From contig JAISNB010000188.1 of NCBI GenBank assembly GCA_031276435.1, positions 1-16,666 of the forward strand: 16,666 bases of DNA, written 5' to 3'. Both the position numbers and the translations under genes were made by a program. Positions 6,915 through 14,021 of the stretch are shown here, piece after piece. Position 1 is the first letter of the stretch. Each line of letters opens with the position of its first letter. Source of the stretch: Burkholderiaceae bacterium. GTDB lineage: Bacteria; Pseudomonadota; Gammaproteobacteria; Burkholderiales; Burkholderiaceae_C. The notes beneath the pieces were generated by a model, which did no database searches, was not told the DNA's origin, and saw nothing but the letters and a program-made list of their open reading frames with translations.

Positions 6915-8177
6915 TCATGGCTGCGCGGGCGGCAAGCGGCCAGCGCACGCTTCGGGCGACTGGAGAGCCTCTTGCAGCGTGGCGAAAGTCCAGCCTTTTT
7001 GCAGTGCCCACAGGCTGGCGACGGCTGGTTCGCAGCCAAGCAGCAGGCGCGCGATCAGTGGCGCCAGCGGGGTATTGGCCGGATCGATCAGCAGCGCGTG
7101 GCGCGCAGCTTCGTTCTCGCTGCGCACGGCCAGTTGCCCCACCCAGTCCATGGCTTGCAGCGCCTCCAGCACCGGGTTCAGGCGCAGCGCGTCAACGCGC
7201 AGGCGCGCGGCCAGTTGCGGCACACTCAAGCCGTGGATGCCCACCTCGCGGCTGGCAACCAGGGTTTGCAGCAGTTCGATGGCAAGCTGGAAATCCCACC
7301 CCGCGCTGTCGCCGCGCCGCGCCACGCCCGCCAGCAAGCTGGGCAGGTAGGCCGCGATCACCGCGCCCAGCAGCACAATCAGCCACGACATGTAAATCCA
7401 CAGCAGCAAAATGGGCAGTGTGGCAAAAGCGCCGTACATCAGTGAATAAGTGGGAACGCGCGCCAGATAAATGCCCAGTGCGTGTCGCGTCACGCTCAGG
7501 CACAGGGCCACAAACAGCGCGCCAGCCAGCGCGTGCGACCACTTCACGGGCGCATTGGGCACGTAGCGGTACAGCAGCGTGACGCCGCCGGTCATCAGCA
7601 GCAATTGCAAAAAGCCCAGCGCAAACGCGCCGCCGCCCGGCAGCGCCGGAAACCAGCCCGCCGAGCGCGACACCACTGCCGAGGTGATCGCCAGACTGGT
7701 GCCCAGCAGCAGCGGCCCCAGCGTCAGCGCCGCCCAGTACACCAGCACGCGCTGGCCCAGCGGGCGCTTGCGCCTGACGCGCCAGATGTCGTTGAGCGTG
7801 TGGTCGATGGTCAGCACCAGCGTCAGCGCCGTCACCAGCAGGCCCGCCATGCCCAGCGTGCCCAATTGCCGCGCCTGACTGGCAAACTGGGTCAGGTAAT
7901 CCATCACGTTGCTGGAGATGCTGGCCGGAATCAGGCTCTCGGCCAGCCACCGCTCCAGCGCCGCCTTGAAATCGGCAAACAGCGGAAACGCCGTAAACAC
8001 CGACAGCACCACCGCGAAAAACGGCACCAGCGACAGCGTGGTGGTAAAAGTCAGCGAACTGGCCATCACCCCCAGCCGGTCTTGCTGGAAACGCTCGTGC
8101 AGCGTGGCCGCCGTGGGCAGCACCGGAAAATCGGTGAAGTCCTCGATGAACTGTTTGATCTGATTGGCAATCCACAT
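6915..8177 (-). CDS. yihY: YihY/virulence factor BrkB family inner membrane protein (UPF0761)
   Basis: A 420-residue integral membrane protein. The family opening is recognisable: residues about 25-65 contain RFQQDRLGVMASSLTFTTTL and SLVPFFAVVLSVFTAFP, then IDHTLNDIWRVRRKRP near residue 130, followed by several long hydrophobic helices up to about 275. The last 130 residues are soluble and probably cytoplasmic, with a winged-helix-like segment (LLQTLVASREVGIHGLSVPQ). Such proteins were once misnamed ribonuclease BN; their true function is not settled. The ATG at 8177 is 23 bases from the divergent start of the DUF2069 gene, with no clear Shine-Dalgarno. It is the first gene of a minus-strand set with the CBS gene and aroC. 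Confidence 0.9.
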   Translation of the reverse strand: MWIANQIKQFIEDFTDFPVLPTAATLHERFQQDRLGVMASSLTFTTTLSLVPFFAVVLSVFTAFPLFADFKAALERWLAESLIPASISSNVMDYLTQFASQARQLGTLGMAGLLVTALTLVLTIDHTLNDIWRVRRKRPLGQRVLVYWAALTLGPLLLGTSLAITSAVVSRSAGWFPALPGGGAFALGFLQLLLMTGGVTLLYRYVPNAPVKWSHALAGALFVALCLSVTRHALGIYLARVPTYSLMYGAFATLPILLLWIYMSWLIVLLGAVIAAYLPSLLAGVARRGDSAGWDFQLAIELLQTLVASREVGIHGLSVPQLAARLRVDALRLNPVLEALQAMDWVGQLAVRSENEAARHALLIDPANTPLAPLIARLLLGCEPAVASLWALQKGWTFATLQEALQSPEACAGRLPPAQP

Positions 8178-8183
8178 GCCCGG

Positions 8184-8189
8184 TATGAT
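8184..8189 (+). promoter_or_regulatory. -10-like TATGAT in the divergent yihY/DUF2069 gap
   Basis: TATGAT ends 11 bases before the DUF2069 ATG, inside the only 23 non-coding bases between two divergent genes. No good -35 at 16-18 bases is seen. If active, the plus-strand transcript would have almost no leader. Confidence 0.25.
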
Positions 8190-8200
8190 GCCATCGCCCC

Positions 8201-8659
8201 ATGCAGCACAGCAAAACCGCTCCCCATCCGCTTGCCGCCGCGCCCCTGCCCGCCAGCGTGCGCCTGACGCGCGCCGCCGCTTGCGCCTGCCTGCTGGCGC
8301 TGATTGCGCTGGCGCTGGCCTGGGAGCTTTGGCTCGCGCCGCTGCGCTCCGGCGGCTCCTGGCTGGCGCTCAAGGCCTTGCCGCTGGCGCTGCCGCTGGC
8401 CGGACTGCTCAAACTGCGCCTTTACACCTACCGCTGGAGCAGCCTGCTCATCTGGCTGTACTTTCTGGAAGGCGTCATGCGCCTGCGCGACGCCGCGCCC
8501 ACGCCCTGGCTGGCCGCGCTGCAAATCGCGCTCAGCCTGGGCCTGTTCACAGCCTGCGGCCTGCACGTTCGCCTGCGCTTGGCCCGCGCCAGAAAACACG
8601 CCGCACCAGCGGACTGCGCCGCCCGGCCTGAAAACGCCGCCACCCATGACAGCGCCTGA
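8201..8659 (+). CDS. DUF2069 family small membrane protein
   Basis: A 152-residue inner membrane protein with about four hydrophobic segments (residues roughly 27-47, 53-73, 83-95 and 105-122). It carries the DUF2069 core: LKALPLALPLAGLLKLRLYT, then YRWSSLLIWLYFLEGVMRL. Family function is unknown. The C-terminal tail (after 125) is basic then Ala-rich and overlaps the next gene by 14 bases, so the two are probably co-transcribed and translationally coupled. The start is divergent from the yihY-like gene with only 23 bases between them. The ATG at 8201 has no obvious Shine-Dalgarno. Confidence 0.85.
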   Translation: MQHSKTAPHPLAAAPLPASVRLTRAAACACLLALIALALAWELWLAPLRSGGSWLALKALPLALPLAGLLKLRLYTYRWSSLLIWLYFLEGVMRLRDAAPTPWLAALQIALSLGLFTACGLHVRLRLARARKHAAPADCAARPENAATHDSA

Positions 8660-10067
8660 TGATCTCCTGAGCGCCTTGCGCGCCATCTGCGGCAGCGCGC
8701 ACGTGCTGCAAGGCGACGGCCTGGACGCCTACGAGGCCGACCACCGTGGCCGCGCGCGCGGCCACGCGCTGGCCGTGGCCCTGCCCGGCAGCGTGGCTGA
8801 AGTGGCCGCCGTGGTCAAAACCTGCGCGCGCCAGCGCGTCGCCATCGTGCCGCAAGGCGGCAACACCGGGCTTTCCGTCGGCTCCGTGCCCGACGCCTCG
8901 GGCCGCCAACTGGTGCTCAGCCTCAAACGCCTGCGCGCGGTGCGCGGCATCGACGCCGCCAACCTCACCCTCACCGCCGAAGCCGGTTGCCTCTTGCAAC
9001 AAGCGCAAGAAGCCGCCGCCGCCGCGGCGCTGCTGCTGCCGCTCAGCCTGGCCGCTGAAGGCAGTTGCACATTGGGTGGCAACTTGGCCACCAACGCCGG
9101 CGGCACGCAAGTGCTGCGCTACGGCAACGCGCGCGATCTGTGCCTGGGCCTTGAAGTGGTCACCGCGCAAGGCGAAATCTGGAACGGCCTCACCGGCCTG
9201 CGCAAAGACAACACGGGCTACGACCTGCGCGACCTGTTTGTGGGCAGCGAAGGCACACTCGGCATCATCACTGCCGCAACCTTGAAACTGTTTGCCCAAC
9301 CCGCCACGCAACTGACCGCCTGGATTGCCCTGCCCGGCCTGCAAGCCGCTGTGGATTTGCTGGCGCTGGCGCGCGCGCAACTGGGAGCGGCGCTGACCGG
9401 CTTCGAGGTCATGAACCAGTTTTCCCTGCACCTGGTGCACACGCACTGGCCTGCCCTGCGCATGCCACCATGGCAACAAACCCCGTGGTGCGCGCTGCTG
9501 CAAGCTGGCTTTGCCGACAGCCCGCAGCATGCGCGCGCGCGCTTCGAAGCCCTGCTGCAAACCGCCCTGGCGCAAACCTGCGCGCAAAACGCCGTACTGG
9601 CCGAAACCGGGGCGCAAGCCGCGCAATTTTGGCGCGTGCGCGAAAACATTCCGGCGGCGCAACGGCAAGAGGGCCTGAACATCAAACACGACATCAGCCT
9701 GCCCACATCGGCCATCCCGGCCTTCGCCGCCGAAACCGGGGCGCTGCTGGCGCGCGAAATCGTTGGCGTGCGACTGGTCACCTTTGGCCATCTGGGCGAC
9801 GGCAACCTGCACTACAACGTGCAAGCGCCCGAAGGACTGGACACCGCCGAATTCCTGCGTGCACAAGAGCCGCGCATCAACGCGCTGGTCTACGACGCCG
9901 TCGCGCGCTTTGGCGGATCGTTCTCGGCCGAACACGGCATCGGCAGCCTCAAACTCGGGGCCATGCGGCGCTACAAATCGCCCGTGGCGCTGCAACTGAT
10001 GCGCGCCATCAAAACCGCGCTGGACCCGCAAGGCATCCTGAACCCGGGGCGCGTGCTGCCGCCCTGA
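8646..10067 (+). CDS. GlcD/D-lactate dehydrogenase-type FAD-binding oxidoreductase
   Basis: A 473-residue flavoenzyme with an N-terminal FAD_binding_4 (PCMH-type) domain and a C-terminal FAD-oxidase_C domain. Seen in order: VPQGGNTGLSVGSVPD, CTLGGNLATNAGG, LRYGNARDLCLGLEVV, LRKDNTGYDLRDLFVGSEG with GTLGIITAATLKLF, then GHLGDGNLHYNVQ (metal/substrate histidines) and SAEHGIGSLKL. This is the 2-hydroxyacid dehydrogenase group that includes D-lactate, glycolate (GlcD) and D-2-hydroxyglutarate dehydrogenases. The full GHLGDGNLH and AEHGIG motifs indicate an active enzyme, but the substrate cannot be read from sequence. ATG 8646 (MTAPDD) is chosen because further upstream the frame is only a shadow of the DUF2069 gene. 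No glcE/glcF partners follow; the next 490 bases are non-coding. Confidence 0.92.
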   Translation: MTAPDDLLSALRAICGSAHVLQGDGLDAYEADHRGRARGHALAVALPGSVAEVAAVVKTCARQRVAIVPQGGNTGLSVGSVPDASGRQLVLSLKRLRAVRGIDAANLTLTAEAGCLLQQAQEAAAAAALLLPLSLAAEGSCTLGGNLATNAGGTQVLRYGNARDLCLGLEVVTAQGEIWNGLTGLRKDNTGYDLRDLFVGSEGTLGIITAATLKLFAQPATQLTAWIALPGLQAAVDLLALARAQLGAALTGFEVMNQFSLHLVHTHWPALRMPPWQQTPWCALLQAGFADSPQHARARFEALLQTALAQTCAQNAVLAETGAQAAQFWRVRENIPAAQRQEGLNIKHDISLPTSAIPAFAAETGALLAREIVGVRLVTFGHLGDGNLHYNVQAPEGLDTAEFLRAQEPRINALVYDAVARFGGSFSAEHGIGSLKLGAMRRYKSPVALQLMRAIKTALDPQGILNPGRVLPP

Positions 10068-10180
10068 AACCGGCCATCCTTTTTTGATACTGCTTCAAAA
10101 TCGCGCCACAACGCCAGCGCAAGAATTGGCCCCCGTCCCGAACGCGAGGGGAATGCGCGCTTGCGACGCACAGCCCATCG

Positions 10181-10193
10181 CGTCATTGCGAGC
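10181..10193 (+). repeat. CGTCATTGCGAG repeat, solitary half copy
   Basis: CGTCATTGCGAGC matches the outer end of the inverted-repeat element at 10228-10351 but lacks the matching inner part. It looks like a truncated copy. Confidence 0.6.
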
Positions 10194-10227
10194 GGGCATC
10201 CGGCATTGCAGCCACAGCCTGTTTTCC

Positions 10228-10351
10228 CGTCATTGCGAGGAGTTGCAAAGCGCGATGCGGCAATCCATGAAACGGCTGAATTTCTCGAAACGCCAGAGCA
10301 GAGTGCAAGACCTCAACTGGATTGCCACGTGCCCGGGCACTCGCAATGACG
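10228..10351. repeat. Dispersed palindromic element with CGTCATTGCGAG ends
   Basis: The left end CGTCATTGCGAG (10228-10239) is an exact 12-base inverted match to CTCGCAATGACG at the right end (10340-10351). Inside, GCAATCCA (10260-10267) pairs with TGGATTGC (10318-10325). The middle, about 50 bases, is not obviously self-complementary. Elements with these ends followed by an AAGCGA-type stretch and GGCAATCC recur in many bacterial genomes, as I recall, and behave like non-autonomous palindromic repeats. There is no transposase here and no clear target duplication at the ends. Confidence 0.75.
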
Positions 10352-10375
10352 AGAGAAGAAGGATTGCAGCACACT

Positions 10376-10430
10376 TGCCTTTCTCTCTCCCTTGAGGGAC
10401 AGAAGTGCCCCGGCAGGGGCGAGAGAGGGC
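10376..10430. repeat. Imperfect inverted repeat with CTCTC/GAGAG arms
   Basis: TGCCTTTCTCTCTCCC at the left faces GAGAGAGGGCAGG at the right, around a GCCCCGGCAGGGGC core that itself is a near-perfect hairpin. The arrangement recalls the CCCTCTCCC...GAGAGGG intergenic repeats common in proteobacteria. It could form a strong RNA stem at the end of either convergent transcript. Confidence 0.5.
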
Positions 10431-10460
10431 AGGTACCCCTCGGCGCGGCGTGTGGGCGCA

Positions 10461-10490
10461 GCCGCGTCGCTTCGCTCCTCGCAATAACCA
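10461..10490 (-). repeat. Degenerate inverted copy of the CGTCATTGCGAG repeat
   Basis: Read on the minus strand this gives TTATTGCGAGGAGCGAAGCG followed by ACGCGGC. That is the fuller form of the repeat, with the GAGCGAAGCGACG inner part, one mismatch in the CATTGCGAG part and the outer CGT lost. Confidence 0.55.
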
Positions 10491-10558
10491 GAATCCAGGC
10501 GCTTCCCGTTGCGACAAAGGGCAGGGGATTGGGCTTTTCGTTGTGATGGGGACGGTTT

Positions 10559-12061
10559 TCAGTCCCAACTGAGCGCGGACAGGTCGTTGACGAAGATTGG
10601 CATGCTGCGCCACAGGCCGCGCAGGCGTTTGTCGGCCACGGAGACCCACTGCGGCTGGTACAGCCAGACCAGTGCGGCGTCCTGGGCCAGCAGGCGCTGC
10701 GCGTGGCCAAGCAGCCGGTTGCGTTCGGCCAGGTCGGCGGTGGTTTTGATTTTGGCGTACAGCGCGTCAAATTGCGGGTTGCGGTAGTTCCAGTAATAGC
10801 TTTGGGCAAAGTTGCCCAAATCGAACGGTTCGACGTGGCTGATGATGCTCAGGTCGTAGTTGCGGTCGGTGTGCGTGCCAGAGAGCCATTGCGCCCATTC
10901 CACGTTTTGCGCCTTGGCCACGATGCCGATTTTGGCCAGTTCGGAGATGATGATTTCGCCGCCCTGGCGGGCGTAGGCCGCGGGCGGCAGGGTCAGCGTG
11001 AGTGTCAGCGGCGTGGTGATGCCCGCTTCGCGCAGCAGGGCGCGGGCTTTTTCGGGGTTGTACGGATTGATGTCCGTGGTGTCCACGTAGCCGGGCGCGT
11101 CGGGTACGTAGTGGCTGCCAATGGGTACGCCGTAGCCGCTTTGCGCGCCTTCGATGACGGCCTTGCGGTCTATGGCCGCCGCGATGGCGCGGCGCACGCG
11201 CACGTCGTTCAGCGGTTTGCGCGCGTGGTTGATGGCCAGCACGGTTTTGGCGCGCGATCCGGCCACGATGATCTGGTAGCGCGGGTTGTTTTTGAAGCGC
11301 GCCACGCTGCGCTCGGAGATGCGGGCAAAGCCGTCCACGTCGCCAGAGAGCAGGGCCGCCGCCTGCGCCGCCGCATCGCTGATGAAGCGGAAGGTGGCGC
11401 GCTCGATGGCGATGGCGCTGGCGTTGCGAAAGTCCGGCCAGGCCTTGAGCGTGAGCGAGGCGCCCCGGCGCCAGGTCTCGAACGTGTAGGGGCCAGTGCC
11501 CACGGGCGTGGTGTTGTTGTTGGCCGCGCTTTCAGGCTCGACGATGGCGGCGGTGGCCTGCCCCATGTAGAACAGGAAGTCCGGATCCGGCTCCCGGTTG
11601 ATGATGACCACGGCGTGCGCGTTTGGTGTCTGGATGCTTTCCATGGCGGCAAAGGTGCGCCGGTCTTTGTTGGTGCTGTTGGCATGGGCCGCGCGCTCGA
11701 AGCTGTATTTGACGCATTGCGCGTTCAGCGGCTCGCCATTTTGAAAGCGCACGCCCTGGCGCAAAAAGAAGGTGATGGCGCGCAAGTCGGGCGATACGCT
11801 CCAGCGCTCGGCCAGCAGCGGAGCAACCGAGCCGTCCGGGTTGATTTTGGTGAGCGTCTCCAGCACGTTGTAGAGCACGATTTCGGCAATGGACGAGGCG
11901 GCGCCCGTGGTCGGATCCAGCCCCGGCGGCTCCAGCGCCATGCCAAGCGTGACGGTGCGCTTGCGCGCCGCCTGTGCCCGGGCGGGCGCTGCCAGCGCCA
12001 GTGGCAGGGTCGACAATGCGGCGCTGGCTGGCAGGCCGATGGCGAAATGGCGTCGTTTCAT
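10559..12061 (-). CDS. ABC transporter substrate-binding protein, family 5 (peptide/nickel type), Tat-like signal
   Basis: A 500-residue predicted periplasmic binding protein. The signal peptide begins MKRRHFAIGLPASAALS, with a twin-arginine-like RRxF, and ends in ARAQA with likely cleavage near residue 30. The mature part has the SBP_bac_5 pattern: LEPPGLDPTTG, LLAERWSVSPD then FFLRQGVRFQNGEPLNA, TPVGTGPYTFETW, LNDVRVRRAIAAAIDR and YNPEKARALLREAG. The family captures oligopeptides, dipeptides, nickel-chelates or glutathione for an ABC importer; the ligand is unknown here. ATG 12061 is chosen for its signal peptide and AGGGAG at 12071-12076. No permease or ATPase gene is adjacent in the window, so it is an orphan or its partners lie elsewhere. 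It diverges from dinB with a 149-base gap. Confidence 0.9.
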   Translation of the reverse strand: MKRRHFAIGLPASAALSTLPLALAAPARAQAARKRTVTLGMALEPPGLDPTTGAASSIAEIVLYNVLETLTKINPDGSVAPLLAERWSVSPDLRAITFFLRQGVRFQNGEPLNAQCVKYSFERAAHANSTNKDRRTFAAMESIQTPNAHAVVIINREPDPDFLFYMGQATAAIVEPESAANNNTTPVGTGPYTFETWRRGASLTLKAWPDFRNASAIAIERATFRFISDAAAQAAALLSGDVDGFARISERSVARFKNNPRYQIIVAGSRAKTVLAINHARKPLNDVRVRRAIAAAIDRKAVIEGAQSGYGVPIGSHYVPDAPGYVDTTDINPYNPEKARALLREAGITTPLTLTLTLPPAAYARQGGEIIISELAKIGIVAKAQNVEWAQWLSGTHTDRNYDLSIISHVEPFDLGNFAQSYYWNYRNPQFDALYAKIKTTADLAERNRLLGHAQRLLAQDAALVWLYQPQWVSVADKRLRGLWRSMPIFVNDLSALSWD

Positions 12062-12210
12062 GGGCAAAATCTCCCTGGCTGGTTTGAGGCACATGGGGCG
12101 CGATGGTAGCGCAGCCACTTGCGGGCGCGTCAGAATGGGCGCAAGGGTCGTGCCGCAATTGCCCCGATCCGCTGGCATGCCCCGGGACGTGCCCAACCGT
12201 TTTTTCGCCG

Positions 12211-13479
12211 ATGACAGACGCTGCCGCCGCTCAACCGCTGATTCGCCGCACGGCCCATCTGGACATGGATGCGTTTTACGCCTCTGTGGAGTGCCTGCGC
12301 TATCCGCAGCTCAAGGGGCTGCCCATGGTCATTGGCGGTGCCCGGCGCAGCGAGGACGATTTGCTGGAGCGCGTGCGGCGCGCGCGGCCCGGGCGCGAAT
12401 GGACGGCGCGGCACCTGGCCGAAATTCCCGTGGACTGTTTTGCGCGCCTGAAGGACTACACGGGCCGCGGTGTCATCACCACGGCCACTTACGCGGCGCG
12501 CCAATTTGGCGTGGGATCGGCCATGGGGCTGATGAAGGCGGCCAGGCTTTGTCCGCAAGCCATTTTGTTGCCGGTGGACTTTGACGAATACCGGCGCTTT
12601 TCGCGGCTTTTCAAGGCCGTGATCGCGGACATTGCACCGGTGATGGAAGACCGCGGCGTGGACGAGGTGTACATCGACTTCACCCACGTGCCCGGCGGTC
12701 AGCGCGCGGGCGGACGGGCGCTGGCGCGGCTGATCCAGAAAAGCATTTTCGAGGCCACGGGCCTGAGCTGCTCCATTGGCGTGGCACCCAACAAGCTGCT
12801 GGCAAAAATGGCCAGCGAATTCAACAAGCCCAACGGCATCAGCATCTTGTACGAGGCCGATTTGCAGCCGCGCATCTGGCCGCTGCCTTGCCGCAAGATC
12901 AACGGCATCGGCCCCAAGGCCGACGCGCGCTTGCAAAGCCATGGCATTCGCACCATTGGCGAACTGGCCGCGCGCGACGAGGCCTGGCTGGTGGCGCACT
13001 TTGGCAAAAGCTACGGCGCCTGGCTGCACGCCGCCGCCTGGGGCCGCGACGAGCGGCCCGTCGTCACCGAAAGCGAACCCGTGAGCATGAGCCGCGAGAC
13101 CACTTTCGAGCGCGACCTGCATGCCGTGCACGACCGCGCCGAGCTGGGCGCCATCTTCACCCGGCTGGCCGAGCGCGTGGCCGCCGATTTGCAGCGCAAG
13201 GGCTACGCGGGCAAAACCATTGGCATCAAGCTGCGCTATGACGACTTTCGCATTGCCACGCGCGACGCCACCGTGGCCGATTACACGCAGGACGCGCGCC
13301 GCATCCGGCAAGTGGCCGGGCAATGCCTCAAGCGCGTGCCGCTCGACAAGCGCCTGCGCCTGCTGGGCGTGCGCGTGGGCAATCTGGTCAGACTGGGCGC
13401 AGATGGCGGCCTGCTTTTGCCAGCGGCGGCGCAAGCGCCAGCGGCCAGCGCGGCGGATCGGGAGCCGGAGCTTTTTTGA
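12211..13479 (+). CDS. dinB: DNA polymerase IV (Y family) with long N-terminal insertion
   Basis: A 422-residue error-prone translesion polymerase. Catalytic residues are present: DMDAFYASVE (18-27; Asp18, steric-gate Tyr23) and GVDEVYIDF (149-157; Asp151-Glu152). Further marks are SCSIGVAPNKLLAKMAS, the helix-hairpin-helix INGIGPKADARL and the little-finger motif SRETTFERDL. Between IGG (41-43) and RGVITTATYAAR (from 86) are about 42 residues where E. coli DinB has about 5; the insert is charged (RRSEDDLLERVRRARPGREW). The C terminus EPELF resembles a sliding-clamp-binding motif. ATG 12211 is chosen because upstream codons in frame do not resemble the family. No LexA-like box (CTGT-N8-ACAG) is visible in the upstream gap, so SOS control is not evident. 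Confidence 0.95.
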   Translation: MTDAAAAQPLIRRTAHLDMDAFYASVECLRYPQLKGLPMVIGGARRSEDDLLERVRRARPGREWTARHLAEIPVDCFARLKDYTGRGVITTATYAARQFGVGSAMGLMKAARLCPQAILLPVDFDEYRRFSRLFKAVIADIAPVMEDRGVDEVYIDFTHVPGGQRAGGRALARLIQKSIFEATGLSCSIGVAPNKLLAKMASEFNKPNGISILYEADLQPRIWPLPCRKINGIGPKADARLQSHGIRTIGELAARDEAWLVAHFGKSYGAWLHAAAWGRDERPVVTESEPVSMSRETTFERDLHAVHDRAELGAIFTRLAERVAADLQRKGYAGKTIGIKLRYDDFRIATRDATVADYTQDARRIRQVAGQCLKRVPLDKRLRLLGVRVGNLVRLGADGGLLLPAAAQAPAASAADREPELF

Positions 13480-13488
13480 TGGCGGCGG

Positions 13489-13528
13489 GCGCGTCCAGGG
13501 CTTGGGGCGCGGCGGCGTTGGGACGCGC
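13489..13528. repeat. Inverted repeat after dinB
   Basis: GCGCGTCC (13489-13496) and GGACGCGC (13521-13528) are perfect 8-base arms around a 24-base GC-rich loop, in the gap between convergent dinB and the YecR-like gene. There is no following T tract, so a terminator role is uncertain. The rest of 13480-13600 shows nothing clear. Confidence 0.3.
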
Positions 13529-13600
13529 ACGCACGGCGATCAAGCGCATGGCATGGATTGGCGCTCTGCTTGTGGCGGTACGGGTGTGATGCCGGACGAT

Positions 13601-13945
13601 TTATTTTTTGGCGTCAACGCACTGATACTGAATTCTGTAGGTTTTGGACCAGCAGGGCGAGAATCCCTGTGGGTGGCAGGTTTTGAGAACCGGGAACTGC
13701 CCACGATACATTTCAGCGCCGCCAAAGCCCCAGTTTTTGCAGCGCCGGTCGGCCTCAAGGTTGGCTTGCTCGGTGTCCCAGGTAACTTCTGTTTCGGCAA
13801 CGCCCATGATCGGGGGGACGTCTATGCCCAGAATGATGTTGCCATCGGCTTTGCTACCCCCAACGAGCATCCAATCCATTTTGGCGTGGTTGGCGCACCC
13901 TGTGGCGAGAATTGCGGCGGTCAGGTAGACGATACTTTTGCTCAT
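13601..13945 (-). CDS. YecR-like small lipoprotein
   Basis: A 114-residue predicted lipoprotein. A short signal (MSKSIVYLTAAILATGC) ends in a lipobox-like ATGC, with Cys17 as the lipid anchor. The mature part has GGSKADGNIILG, then ADRRCKNWGFGGAE, TCHPQGFSPCW and YRIQYQCV. These match the YecR-like family (GGSKADG and four conserved cysteines, here 69, 90, 98 and 109, likely forming two disulfides in the periplasm). In E. coli yecR belongs to the flagellar regulon; no flagellar gene is visible here and the function is unknown. The gene and its 5' flank are less GC-rich than their neighbours, which hints at transfer. The start at 13945 follows AAAGAG, a weak Shine-Dalgarno. It lies 76 bases downstream of queF on the same strand. 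Confidence 0.8.
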   Translation of the reverse strand: MSKSIVYLTAAILATGCANHAKMDWMLVGGSKADGNIILGIDVPPIMGVAETEVTWDTEQANLEADRRCKNWGFGGAEMYRGQFPVLKTCHPQGFSPCWSKTYRIQYQCVDAKK

Positions 13946-14021
13946 TTTTCAATCTCTTTGGTCAGTGCCGCCATAGAATACATCCAACGAATGCGGTAGG
14001 GGCATCGGGGCGAACAGAACG

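Larger units (their letters stand above)
10068..10558. other. Gene-free stretch filled with repeat remnants
   Basis: Between the convergent ends of the FAD oxidoreductase and the substrate-binding protein lie 491 bases with no credible gene. It contains at least four partial copies of a CGTCATTGCGAG element in both orientations and a separate pyrimidine/purine inverted repeat near 10376-10430. Open frames here translate into phrases such as VIARSEATR and SLRVPGHVAIQ, the familiar products of this repeat read as protein, and are not genes. No T-tracted hairpin typical of a terminator was found, apart from a bare T run at 10079-10085. Confidence 0.8.

Noticed and set aside
8547..10031. A 494-codon open frame on the minus strand, opposite the FAD oxidoreductase
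   Set aside because: It is antisense to a gene with full family motifs, is rich in Gln/Arg/His/Gly as expected from GC-rich shadow frames, and shows no domain I recognise.
10183..10809. Minus-strand frames across the repeat region
   Set aside because: They read through CGTCATTGCGAG-type repeats and give the well-known spurious VIARSEATR-like peptides, then run into the binding-protein gene in the wrong frame.
10703..12130. Long plus-strand frame opposite the substrate-binding protein
   Set aside because: Antisense shadow: Val/Arg/Gly-rich, no motifs, while the minus strand encodes a full family 5 binding protein with signal peptide.
12130..13530. 466-codon minus-strand frame opposite dinB
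   Set aside because: Antisense shadow of a gene with clear polymerase motifs; composition is typical of GC-rich non-coding frames.
13323..13589. Small plus-strand frame overlapping the end of dinB
   Set aside because: Ala/Gly/Arg-rich, mostly inside dinB in another frame, with no ribosome site or recognisable motif.
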